From Metallyticus violacea (Eukaryota > Arthropoda > Insecta > Mantodea > Metallyticidae): a stretch of 64,000 nt of DNA. Positions 54,233 to 64,000 of this stretch are shown piece after piece. Both the position numbers and the translations under genes were made by a program. Within the stretch, counting starts at the first letter, position 1; every line of letters begins with the position of its first letter. The notes under the pieces are model-generated. The model had not been told where the DNA came from and did not search any database. It saw only the letters and a program-made list of their open reading frames with translations. The stretch covers positions 86,206,001 to 86,270,000 of the forward strand of contig CM060835.1 in assembly GCA_030762175.1 (NCBI GenBank). Reading direction: 5' to 3'.

Positions 54233-54523
54233 TCATAGTTTTATTTATGGACGCTCTTTAACATCTCTGACAACAGCGTCCCATTCAATTCCGGACGCGA
54301 AAAGGCCAACAAATTTTGCTCAGAGGCCTCTTCTTTCAGGCTTGAGGTTCTTTATCGTGCCGTAAATGTACGACACGGGACCCACGGCTTTACTTCCCTT
54401 TCGAAGGAAGCCATACTTAGGATTTTACGCCCCCAAAAATACATCGACTTTGGATGGATTTGAACCCGCGATCTTGGGGCTACGAAGCAAGTATGGTTAC
54501 CACTACACCACCAGGACCGACAA
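54233..54523 (-). mobile_element. SINE family A, full length
   Basis: Minus-strand head at 54523 ('ggtcctggtggtgtagtgg'), complete body, tail at 54233. The 9-mer cagcgaagt at 54224-54232 and 54524-54532 is the target duplication. Confidence 0.92.
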
Positions 54524-54549
54524 CAGCGAAGTGAGAGAAGATTGATTGG

Positions 54550-54990
54550 ATTGTTAGGGATGGAGGAGGAATTTGGTGCTTCAGTTTTTCTCAACGGCAA
54601 GCTGTTTGTGCCTCTGCCTCTAGTGGGGAACCTCTGGGAGGGAGAGTTGCGGCGAGGAAGACACCGGGCGATGATGGCATCCCTAACATGTTTTCAGATA
54701 AAATGCACCGTCCCGCCAAGGAGTTCGAACACCAGAAATGCCACTTCCATACCAGAGACCGGGGCAGAAAGTAACCTTGCACCACCTGCCTCGCCCTGGC
54801 GCTTTCAAACCTATCAGAAAACCAACGGAATGAAAATAATAAGAAATGAGACAGCGGAAAATGTGTGAAAAGAAAGGTAAGTGCCTAAACGACCAGAGAA
54901 AACCACGAAAAATAAAAACTCATAGTTCGGATAGCCGGTCTTAAGGGTTTAAATAAAGTAGGAGAGAGCATGACGCCCGTTGCAGTAAAG
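54550..54990. repeat. Possible dispersed repeat E, copy 2
   Basis: Shares blocks with 47260-47310 (see that entry). Comparatively GC-rich. The 108-codon ORF at 54542-54868 lacks a domain. Confidence 0.3.
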
Positions 54991-56567
54991 TTCCCCTTAA
55001 ACCTAAAGAACTGTAGCAATGCCCTCCTATTTATAATACACTCCCTTACACAAAACTGGTTATTTACTTTAACATAAGCCCATACACCACGATCTCATCT
55101 AGTACATTGTCTACTACTTTCTTTAGATACTGCCATCTAAAGTTAACCAACCACAAGCTGTGAATCAACCTACTAGTCTTCAGCCTTGAAGTCATTCATG
55201 TATTTTGTGAACTACTTTTGCGAGTTTTTGACCTTAAGTGTGGGTGCCAAGTCATTAGTCAAAGATTGGCATTTGAGCAAGAACTTGTTCTGTATGCTGA
55301 TAACTCCTTTTTCACATACAAAGATCCCGCATTATATATTGCATAGTCTGTTTCACTGTTCGTCAACAGTGACATTTTCCTGATGGTCGAGAATATCCCA
55401 TCTTTCTGGCTACACTCATTCTTTCGTGAACGTTTGCTTGTTAGAAAATAGAATTGTCCATTTTTGCATCTGCGTACCTTGTTTTTCTATCCTTTTTCAA
55501 CCAAAAATGAGAATTTTCTATTTTGTTCTTTTTCTCACGCATGTTATTGCATTTTTTATTTTCATTCTGCTCCAATATAGCATAAGTAAGGCGATTCGAT
55601 TTTTTTGGTCTTCCCATTTCAAGCTTTATATTATTTATATATGCAGTAATAATGTCGCATAGTAATATTATTATGAGTTTTAATTCAATTTAGATGGGCG
55701 ACTCAAACATGTAGCACTTCATAAATTCAAATTGTTTGCAAGCATTGCTTCCGAGCCTGGACAAATCGCGAGTCATTTGTAGGCAGAAGGCGAATATATA
55801 TATAAAATGTGTAATAACAAGGTAACAAGGGGAAGGAGAAAGGAGCTTATAGCTTTAGTGTATGTTACATTCCGTCTATTTCGATACTTTGAAATACATA
55901 ATAATTTCCATTTTTGAAGTTATTGCTTAGGTATTGTAACTTAATTCAATTCTAAACGATGGCTATTTTGCGCGGATGAAACCACACGCCTTATTTGCTC
56001 GTTCGCGCAGTGATATTTTACACTCTACATTGCGGAGATGTCGTTTCGTGAATTTCTTCTGTTGTTGCCATGCGAATGACAAAGGGAACATGAGATTTGT
56101 TTCTCGGTATCAGAATAAAGAGATACCTTCCATTTTTCCTCGCTGCAATTCGGTTTACCAACGACGTAAAATAAATAACTTGTACCTTAGACCAGGGCAA
56201 CCTACCTAATGCTTTATGCAGCTGAAAATTATAGTTTTCCTTTTCCTAAATTATGCTATTACACTGGTTATTAATTTAACCGTTATTTTTATTGTATGTG
56301 CTTTTGTAATATTTTATATAAAAAAGGAAGTATTCACAAATCTGAATGATAAGTGAGGATAGAGAGGCTTTTAGAAAACACAACATATTTAAAGATTCAA
56401 AGAATTAATCACTTACAGAAAAATGTATTTGTATTTCACAAGTGGAGAATAGAACTATGTTAAATATGTAATATAATATTTAAGCACATTGATACTATGA
56501 GTACATAGTATTTATATAGAACTAACACATTTCTTTCTTTATTTATTTCAAAGCGAATGATGCCAGT
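54991..56567. other. No recognisable gene
   Basis: AT-rich; several short ORFs with hydrophobic segments (for example 55426-55662), none in a known family. Confidence 0.5.
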
Positions 56568-56729
56568 CACAACTTATTATACCTGGAATGTAGAGTATCG
56601 TTGCGAGATTATTAACCCCAATAGAAATGTTCAAACTGCCTTCCTCCTACTAAAGACATAACACAACAATTATTGTAGAGTATAATAATCTCCCAATTAT
56701 ATTCCACTACTGAGGTATAATAAGTTGTG
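56568..56729. mobile_element. MITE-like foldback element, 17-bp perfect ends
   Basis: cacaacttattatacct at 56568-56584 and its exact reverse complement at 56713-56729. Inside, 'gagattatta' and 'taataatctc' form a second inverted pair. 162 bp, non-coding. Confidence 0.75.
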
Positions 56730-57619
56730 GCTAGCCCAATTTGTTTTGAAATAAATAAATAAATATGATAGTTCTATATACTACTTCAAACAATACCATT
56801 ATAGTTTCGTTTTTAATCTTATTCTTATTGTCACTGTAAATGTGACTTGTGGTAGAAGCTTTGAAAGCAAGACGTAAGTAGATTTCCAGATTATTTTCCT
56901 AAAATTTATATCTGCAAAGATTTAAAATCCACACGACAGTGGAAAAGTTCAGCTCTCAACTAAAGCACTAGCAGTTGTTTCTTCCGAAACGAAAAGGTAA
57001 AAATAGATTTAATTTCCTCTTGATAAATACACAATTCTTGCAAAGATAAATCCACTTCAGAGAAAATTTTCAATTCTGAAAGACCATCTGCAGTTGTGTG
57101 TGTAGGGACCAGACATTGAATTGTTTCCAAAAATTACCAGTAACCGATGTCCGCTCATATAGCCACTAAGTTATATGCACTGCACACCACAAGTTTTTAA
57201 ATTTCTTAGTCCGATGTTAGAATGGATTGCATCTATAATACTAGCCTTTAAAACTTTCGTTTGCTTACCTATGGGATCAGCAACTTTAGCTACAGTGTTA
57301 ACCTGGGAAATTCTTTGTTACTTGCAATTAGTTTGTTAAGATCAATAGATTTTCCTCTGCTATCTACCTCTTTAATGTAATTGGCTCTGTGAAATTGTCT
57401 GCCTGTAGCCACGAGTTATCATAACTGGCACTGCGGGCAATGCTCCTTCTCACAAGAAATTCAACAGCCTTTTCTGTCTAGTTGGTATTTCTATCAAAGC
57501 GGACCCGGCTGCTGAAATAAAATGTCAGCTACTTTAAGAGCATGTGTAATCGCTTCCGCGCACAGATGGATATATGCCCAGCAGGTGGTATGCATGTCTA
57601 ATAGCAACTACAGTTAAAT
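56730..57619. other. No recognisable gene
   Basis: AT-rich, featureless. Confidence 0.5.
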
Positions 57620-57632
57620 GCTTTCCAACAGT

Positions 57633-57930
57633 CGGTCCTGGTGGTGTAGTGGTAACCACACGTGCCTCCTAAACCCAAGATCGCCGGTTCTAACTCGGCT
57701 AGGATCGATTTTTCGGGCGTAAAATTCCTAAGTATGGCTTCCTTCGGAAGGAAGCAAAGTCTTGGATCCCATGTCGTAGATTTACGGCATGTAAAAGAAT
57801 CTCAAGTCTGAAATAAGAGGTCTCTGAGCAAAATTTGTCGGCCGTTTCACGCCTTGAATTGAATGGGACGCTGATGACCTGAGAGTTTAAAGAGCGTCCG
57901 TAAATAAACCAAATCAACAAAAAACAACAA
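57633..57930 (+). mobile_element. SINE family A, full length
   Basis: Head 'ggtcctggtggtgtagtgg' near 57634, body with a short deletion near 57709, tail 'gtccgtaaataaacc' and an A/C-rich end. Flanked by 13-mers gctttccaacagt (57620-57632) and gcttaccaacagt (57931-57943), one mismatch. Confidence 0.92.
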
Positions 57931-58079
57931 GCTTACCAACAGTTCTTATACATGGCGCATTATCCGATATTAGAAATACAAGCAATGTAAGGTAGTAAAC
58001 ATATTTGTTGGTTCACTTGGAGAACCTACTGAAAATCTGGCCTAATAAAAACACAGATTCAGAAGAAGAAAATATGCGA

Positions 58080-58430
58080 AGACGTGCATTTTCACAGAAC
58101 ACAAATTCCGCCACTGCTGACACAGAAAAGAAGTCCATGGGTAAAATCATGGAAGTATTTGATGATAAAGTGATTAGTGCTGTGTATGAACCTTTCGCTC
58201 CCCAGATTGTGATTTTTATTTGTGGGGATACCCGAAGGACAAAGTGTACGAAACAAATCCTAACTCATTAGTAAAATTCAAGGAAAACATACGAAATGAA
58301 ATCAGAAAAATTATAGTTGTCGAACTAAATCGTGTAAACCGGAATGTGTTTACCCATTACAATGTTCATTTAGTGGAAGGAGAACGACATTTTCAACATT
58401 TTCTACAAGGTAAGGTTTTATATTCAGTTT
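58080..58430 (+). pseudogene. IS630/Tc1-like transposase C-terminal half, well preserved
   Basis: Plus strand: 'TNSATADTEKKSMGKIMEVF' followed by 'DDKVISAVYEPF' (58102-58195). After one frameshift near 58195-58205 come 'SPDCDFYLWGYPKDKVYE', 'TNPNSLVKFKENIRNEIRK' and 'LNRVNRNVFTHYNVHL', ending 'RHFQHFL' near 58410. DDE_3 layout with the third acidic residue present. Fewer lesions than the other copies of this family in the window. The element ends were not located. Confidence 0.85.
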
Positions 58431-61400
58431 TAAGAAGCGAAGTCAGAGTACATGCGTGACCGGCTATGAAATGACCAAATGCCAAGACGCAAAACCTTAT
58501 ATGAACAATAAAGGCATATTCTGGAAGCTCTGTAGCTCCCATTGTTTCATGTTTCACATTCAACGAGTGCGGTGATTTCTGAAAAATTCGCATGCAACTG
58601 TACATTGAGCTTCTTTACATTTATTCTTCTTCTTCTTCAAAGACTACAGGATACCGCCTTCTATCCTTAAAAGCAACTCTTAAAAATCTCTTACTCTTTG
58701 ACTTGATATGCATTAGTTTGGCATTTTCAAATAAACACTGACCTCTAGCAAAGGAAAAGATAAAGCACACTCTGTATGAAAGCAACTGGCAATTGTTCAC
58801 ACTTGGTTTCCTTTATTTGCAGCATGCACACTTTTATTTTATGTTAGAAAATATTTTAATTTTAATTATGCTGATTTTCTTTATTCAAATATACAATTTT
58901 AAAATAAAAAGCATTAAGCATTTTTGAATACTTTTCTTCGTTGTGTTTTTAAAGATATCATATTTGTACACATATAACAGCCAAATAAACGTTATGGTAT
59001 GAATCAAAGATGTAAATTGTAGCACGAATTGTCGTCTCAAGAATTCCTATTCTAATAATAATGGCTTCTGATGGCAATTATAATAATAATTGCAGTTGAT
59101 TTCAAGTATTGTTTAACAAGGTCAAAATGACATAATAATCAATGCTACCAATATTAGAATTATGATCAGGATTTTAATATTATAATTGTTAGTGTATGTA
59201 TGTAGGTACATATGCCTTTTTGTTCGATAAGTAATATTCAGACAAGGGTTACATTTCTGAACACCAGTCACAAAGGCAAACTGTGTAACAATAGGGCATG
59301 CTGGTAATTAGTCAGCACGGTTAGAAAGAGGTCAATAGGCTCGCCTTGAAAGAAAATAGACTTTTGTTAAGACAAGACCCATGTTACCTTTCGCATATCC
59401 TCCAAGACAGGTTTGCCGACGAGACAAATGTTTTATTACACTTTAAACTTGGGTGTAGCAAGAAATATGATTTCAATTGGTAACTGTAACTTGTCATATT
59501 CAGAAGAAGCTCCGCATGTGGAAATAGATGTCTTAAAAGAAACCAAAACTTTAGCTGTTTCCGACAGTTTCAAAATACTGTTTATATGGTCCAAACGTTC
59601 CTGATCGCAAACCTTTAGTATATGAATCTAAATATGGAAAAGTAAAAAGGGAAAGGAACCTGTCATAGCCACAAAGGCACCGCACATATGATGGCAGATG
59701 TTTAATTTTTAGTAACGTGGGAACATTGATTTTACAAAGTAAGTGAGTTAGTTCAACCAATAAACACATTTCAAAACCTAACGAAGGGGAGCGAGCATGT
59801 AATGTAAACAAATTCTAGTGTAACCCAATAGAAAACTAGAAATGAACCATGTTCAACAATATTTAAAGGAGATAAATTTTCGTGGGGTGCGGAGCGAATT
59901 CACATAATAGATTTTATATGAAATATAAGAAGTAAGTTTAGGCAGGGACAGAAGCGTGAGAGTAAGAGTAAGACAAACGAGAGAGTAAGAATAGTACGAG
60001 GAAAGCAACAATACTTTATAGAGAGATGTAGTTACGGGGCAGTACAATAATACTGCATTCAATGCGGCTGATTCAGTCACGCCGAGTTACTGCTAAGGTT
60101 ATAGGCGTCAATTTAATATTACTATGAAGTCTTCAGGCAAAGTGAATAATGTTGTCATAAAGTGTTATCGTGAAGTTATAGGTGACTGTCGGATTTCAAA
60201 TTGTGTGAAGTTATAACAGAAGAATCAAAGTTAAAATTGTGTCTATAGATTTCCAAGTGAAGGCAGTGAATTTTAATCTGAGAGTAAATATACAGTACAT
60301 ATAAAACATATCCACACGACAGATGCTCAGCATGTACCTAAAACCCAATCGTCCAATAAATTAAAAAGTTCAACTTAAGCCGACATTTGTATTATTCCAG
60401 TAAAGAACACCCTTTCCTCCCTATTGACATCACGTCATATTCCCCTGAGATTCCTGCTTTGTAACCAGAGAAATAGGAAATATCGAACTGCAGACTTCAA
60501 GAGCCGAGGCCACTTAAGAAGATTATCATCTAAGCATCTAATTAATTATTCAGTATTGAAAAATATAGCACATTAAAATTAATCCCAGCACACACTGAAA
60601 CCCCCCCACCATTGACACCCGTTCCAAAACTGCTGTTATGCTTTTAAATTTTATTATGCTTTATGATTGCCCTGTTTACTGCTAAGCAGAGGATATTGTG
60701 CATTTTTTGTCACGTCTCTTATAATTAACTAAAATATAAATTGTTTTATCAGTTAGCTTATTTCAAAGTAATAAGCAGTACAGAAAATTAATGGTCATAG
60801 CATATAAGAACAAAATCTGCTTACTATTTACCGATAAAAAATGACACTCTTTCCAACATCAATGTGTTTTAGGCACCTGCGTTTGAATTAAATCCAAGAT
60901 TTCGTGTTTTACGGCAAATAATGGAACATTTTATAGAGCTTCAAGGGATTAAAGCATGTATTGCAAGTTTAATTGAGGATAGGAGTTGTGGATACAAAAT
61001 AAACAATATTTGCTCATTCTTTTACGTTCTGTTGTTTTACAAGAAAATTTTAAGAGTACAAATTATTTCAACAATCATCAAAGTGTTTAATTTTTGTTAA
61101 GCATGTGGAGGAAGAACTGGACTGGTTCTAAGCAAGAATCTTAAAGCATTGAAAAGCATACATTTTCTATATAATATTACATTTCAGAAAGGCGTTTCTT
61201 TAGGATATACCCGTAGTGAAATTTTTTGTTTACTAGTCTTGGTTCTGTGTTCTTAGTTTTTACTGAATCTCTATAAATGATTGTACTCGAACATGTTCAC
61301 GGTCATACCAAGGAGCAAAATCCATAATTAATGTTTTCTTTAGAATTTTTGACCTGAAATTACTAAAGAAATATATTCTTAAGAAGGTCTATAAATATTT

Positions 61401-61678
61401 GTTAAAGTATAGCTTACATCGATCTGTGTTCCATTTGGTTATTAATTGTGATCTATTACATAATACAGGTGTAATTTGTTACATTATAATAAGTTCAAAA
61501 ATAGTAAATGAACCATTGTGAAAAAAATATTTCGCTAATATCGTGGGTTAGCTTTTCATTTCCTGTCGTAGGTTGCACCTTTCACTGCTAGTACTGTAAT
61601 TTATATATAATATTTATTCAATGTCTTTAAAGCTTGTCATCATTGAAAGAAGGTCTATGCATTAAGCAATCTTCATTG
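58431..61678. other. No recognisable gene
   Basis: The longest stretch without an assigned feature. AT-rich; a TTC-repeat patch at about 58625; C-run at 60600. Small ORFs (59413-59604, 59551-59811, 59853-60080) have no domains. Could be intronic. Confidence 0.5.
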
Positions 61679-61688
61679 ATCATCCAAC

Positions 61689-61977
61689 CGCCACGGGTGG
61701 CCGAGGTCGTTAAGGCGCGGACTCGTGAGCGGGAGGTCTGGGGTTCGAATCCCGCCAGGACCGTCCTCCCTGACTGAAGTTGTTCCAGGTTTTTCTCAGT
61801 CCTCATAACTGGCAAATGCCGGAGAGGTACCCTAAACTTAGGCCTGGATAGCTTCCTTCCTTAAAAAATATCCTTTCACAATGTATCATTTCATCTCATG
61901 TATCATCTGTGTTCACTGCCTGTGGTGCCTTAGTAATAAAAACGGGCGTTAAATACTACTCAAAAAAAAAAAAAAAA
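61689..61977 (+). mobile_element. SINE family B, full length
   Basis: tRNA-Ser-like head 'cgccacgggtggccgaggtc' at 61689, B box 'gggttcgaatcccgcc' at about 61740, body with 'ttctcagtcctcataac', tail 'aacgggcgttaaatac' and A16. The flanks atcatccaa (61679-61687) and atcacccaa (61981-61989) may be an imperfect target duplication. The best copy of this family here. Confidence 0.93.
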
Positions 61978-62299
61978 CTTATCACCCAAGTTCAGGACGA
62001 TGATACACTGCAGGCACATTTGAAACATTCTTACTCGGGACTATCAGCGAGTAACCATATCTCTGTAGACAGTGTCAACACCTAACCTTCAATCAGAATA
62101 TAAGCATTTGTGCTAGAGGTTGCCTGGAAGCCTAACTGCTTGACGTAATCAACAGAAATCCATCATCTGTTCAGAACTTACTAATGAGACTGAAAGCAAT
62201 GATTTCTTGTACAGTTGCAATGCGAGATGAAACACTTAGAGCCTAATCAATGAAATGACATCATAAATTTCTCCCAGAAAATAAAACATGTGTTAGAGA

Positions 62300-62725
62300 A
62301 AGAACTCATAGCCATATCTTAAAAGCCATGGCCATATTCTTCTGGGAATCTGACCGGATTTTTCTGACCGATGTATTGCCTCTTGTTGAAACAGTTAATT
62401 CTGAAGTTTACATGAAAAATCTTCGGAAGTTGAAGAAGCGGTTGTGAAGCATTCGTCCTCATAAATATGCGACGAAAGTAAGACGTACGTGTCTGAGAAG
62501 AGATCACTGAAAACTTTGGAGATGTTTCCTTCTTCTTAAAGCCTAACTCTTGTATATTCTGATTTCCATCTCTTCCGCTGCTCTAAAAGATGCAATCCGA
62601 GAGAGAAAATTTCATAAGGATAACTGAGAGACAGACCCTCAGAATGGTACCTCTATGGCATACAGGCTCCGGAATTCGGGTGGTGCAAAGCCAAAAATTT
62701 GCGAGGAAATTGTATTGAAAAATAG
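62300..62725 (+). pseudogene. mariner transposase relic, third copy
   Basis: Plus strand: 'AIFFWESDRIFLTDVLPL' and 'ETVNSEVYMKNLRKLKKRL' (62329-62440), matching mariner V-F-W-D ... T-V-N-S-x-Y-Y; then 'IRPHKYATKV'. After decay of the second Asp region come 'SSAALKDAIRERKFHKDN' (62570-62625), 'LRDRPSEWYLYGIQA' in another frame (62625-62670) and 'GNCIEK' before TAG at 62723. It differs from the other two mariners in the window. The terminal repeats were not found. Confidence 0.75.
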
Positions 62726-63709
62726 TACTGCATTATCAAGGAAGGAATTGTAATCTTTCCCCTTGTTGTTTAAAGCCCAATACCAACATAACTTATTCGG
62801 CTCCATTATGGTTGCAGTGCTTGGATTTTCCGATGCCTAATTATGAATGAGCATTGTTGCGTCATCTCATTTTTACGCGACCTCATTTGTGTTCAACATT
62901 TCTGCCAATTTGTGAACTTAGGAATCGAAGATGCCGAATATTGCTATCAAAGACTTCGCACTGCCTCATCTTGTTATAATTGCCGGAATTTCACTTCTAG
63001 AAGCATGAGATCTGCGATGACTGTTCACAGCTCTGTAGAACTAAAGTGGAACACAGTGGAGGCATGTAACTCTAAGACACGGTCCAGAAGAGATTTTTCT
63101 TCAAGATGCCAAGACCTTCTGAACGCCTACCAACTTATCCTTCAGTTCACCCAGAGACATCGTCTGAGTGAAGAGGAATGGACTTAGATTCGCATGTAAG
63201 AGACCTAGGGAATATTTAGAACCCGTACATTCTCGGAAAAAACAGCTTTTGGAATTGACTTGGGAGGTATAAACTCAAGAGCCCTTCATGGAGTTGGCTT
63301 TCGTTAGAAATAGCATACAGGCAAATTGAGCAGATCCTGTGGTCTCTTTTGTACCTAGCTAAGGGAAAAGATACTCATGAATATCACATAAAAATTTGAA
63401 ATATTTAAAACAAGAACAAATTTTCATCCATATGCTACAACATGTGCAATAATATATACTATATTATTACACTTTCTCACATAATACATAGATATTTTAA
63501 TAAATGATTCATGAAGAAAATTTGTGAAAATAATACAATAAGAGGGACCTTTTTTATGTAGACTATTCTCTCTTATGATTCTCATAAAACAGCAGTATTA
63601 TTATAAAGGTTTATATATATACATATATATGTATATATATGTTACGAAATTTTCGAACATAAAAAAGAAACACTTGTTAATATTTTCTATGATCATTGAT
63701 TATTATTTC
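62726..63709. other. No supported gene; one unassigned ORF
   Basis: A 114-codon plus ORF at 62843-63187 follows the mariner relic. It is Cys/Arg-rich but fits no family I know. Confidence 0.35.
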
Positions 63710-63723
63710 TTACTCTGCTATAT

Positions 63724-63920
63724 CTTAAGTATGGCTTCCTTCGGAAGGGAAGTAGAGCCGCGGGTTCCGTGTCGTACATTTACGGCAAGAAAAAGAACCT
63801 CAAGCCTGAAAGAAGAGGCCTCTGAGCAAAATTTGTCGGCCGTTTCACGTCCTGAACTGAATGGGACGCTGATGACCTGAGATGTTAAAGAGCATTCGTA
63901 AATGAAACAAATAAAAAAAA
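63724..63920 (+). mobile_element. SINE family A, 5'-truncated, 14-bp target duplication
   Basis: Begins in the body ('cttaagtatggcttccttcgg') without the tRNA-like head. The 3' block and A-rich tail are complete. ttactctgctatat is repeated exactly at 63710-63723 and 63921-63934, so the truncation happened at insertion. Confidence 0.93.
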
Positions 63921-64000
63921 TTACTCTGCTATATATCAGAATCGATCTTCATATGGGCTAGTCCATGTGAAATCGGACAGCAAAATTCCCTCTGTGTTTA

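Noticed and set aside
63575..63880. 101-codon plus ORF
   Set aside because: Its C-terminal half is SINE family A read in one frame; the same peptide appears in ORFs at 195-431, 19438-19713 and 45425-45649.

Overview
The window reads as a piece of a large, AT-rich, repeat-dense arthropod nuclear genome. Evidence for this is tRNA-derived SINEs with target-site duplications, non-LTR retrotransposons of the I, Jockey and CR1-like types, mariner, IS630/Tc1-like, hAT and PIF/Harbinger relics, many microsatellites, and spliced-gene signals (one exon with canonical acceptor and donor). There are no operons, Shine-Dalgarno sites, rRNA genes, CRISPR arrays or credible stand-alone tRNA genes. I cannot name the species; a big-genome insect or an arachnid are both plausible.

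Layout. 0-6.9 kb: a SINE, then a decayed CR1/Jockey-like LINE split by a 993-bp element with 28-bp terminal inverted repeats that carries a small C2H2 zinc-finger ORF; then a LINE 3' end and a SINE fragment. 8.1-10.9 kb: a diverged direct duplication of about 0.9 kb whose second copy is swollen by extra DNA. 11-19 kb: mostly unassigned intron-like or intergenic sequence with hAT pieces, a 547-bp inverted-repeat element holding a transposase helix-turn-helix fragment, and a reverse-transcriptase relic. 19.4-27.6 kb: a nested stack, in which a 5.94-kb near-complete I-type LINE (minus strand) sits with a 13-bp target duplication inside an IS630/Tc1-like transposase relic, flanked by SINEs, a 170-bp tandem repeat and another LINE relic. 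29-32 kb: IS630/Tc1-like and hAT relics. 33.9-34.0 kb: one exon of an SLC6-type sodium-coupled transporter on the minus strand, the only host gene exon I can support. 35-41 kb: I-like LINE, IS630/Tc1-like, PIF/Harbinger and hAT-like relics. 42 kb: a long near-perfect hairpin. 43-51 kb: a mariner split by a SINE, further transposase relics and SINEs. 52-64 kb: MITE-like inverted repeats, a Jockey-like LINE split by a SINE, a well-preserved IS630/Tc1-like C-terminus, a mariner relic and more SINEs.

How the parts relate. Most features are selfish elements in various stages of decay. The most informative link is that the commonest SINE (family A, tRNA-like head) and the full-length I-type LINE end in the same kind of 3' stem-loop, with compensating changes in the stem. 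This suggests that this LINE lineage supplied the machinery that moved the SINE. The nesting gives a relative order: IS630/Tc1-like, mariner and Jockey copies came first, and the I-type LINE and the SINEs inserted into them later.
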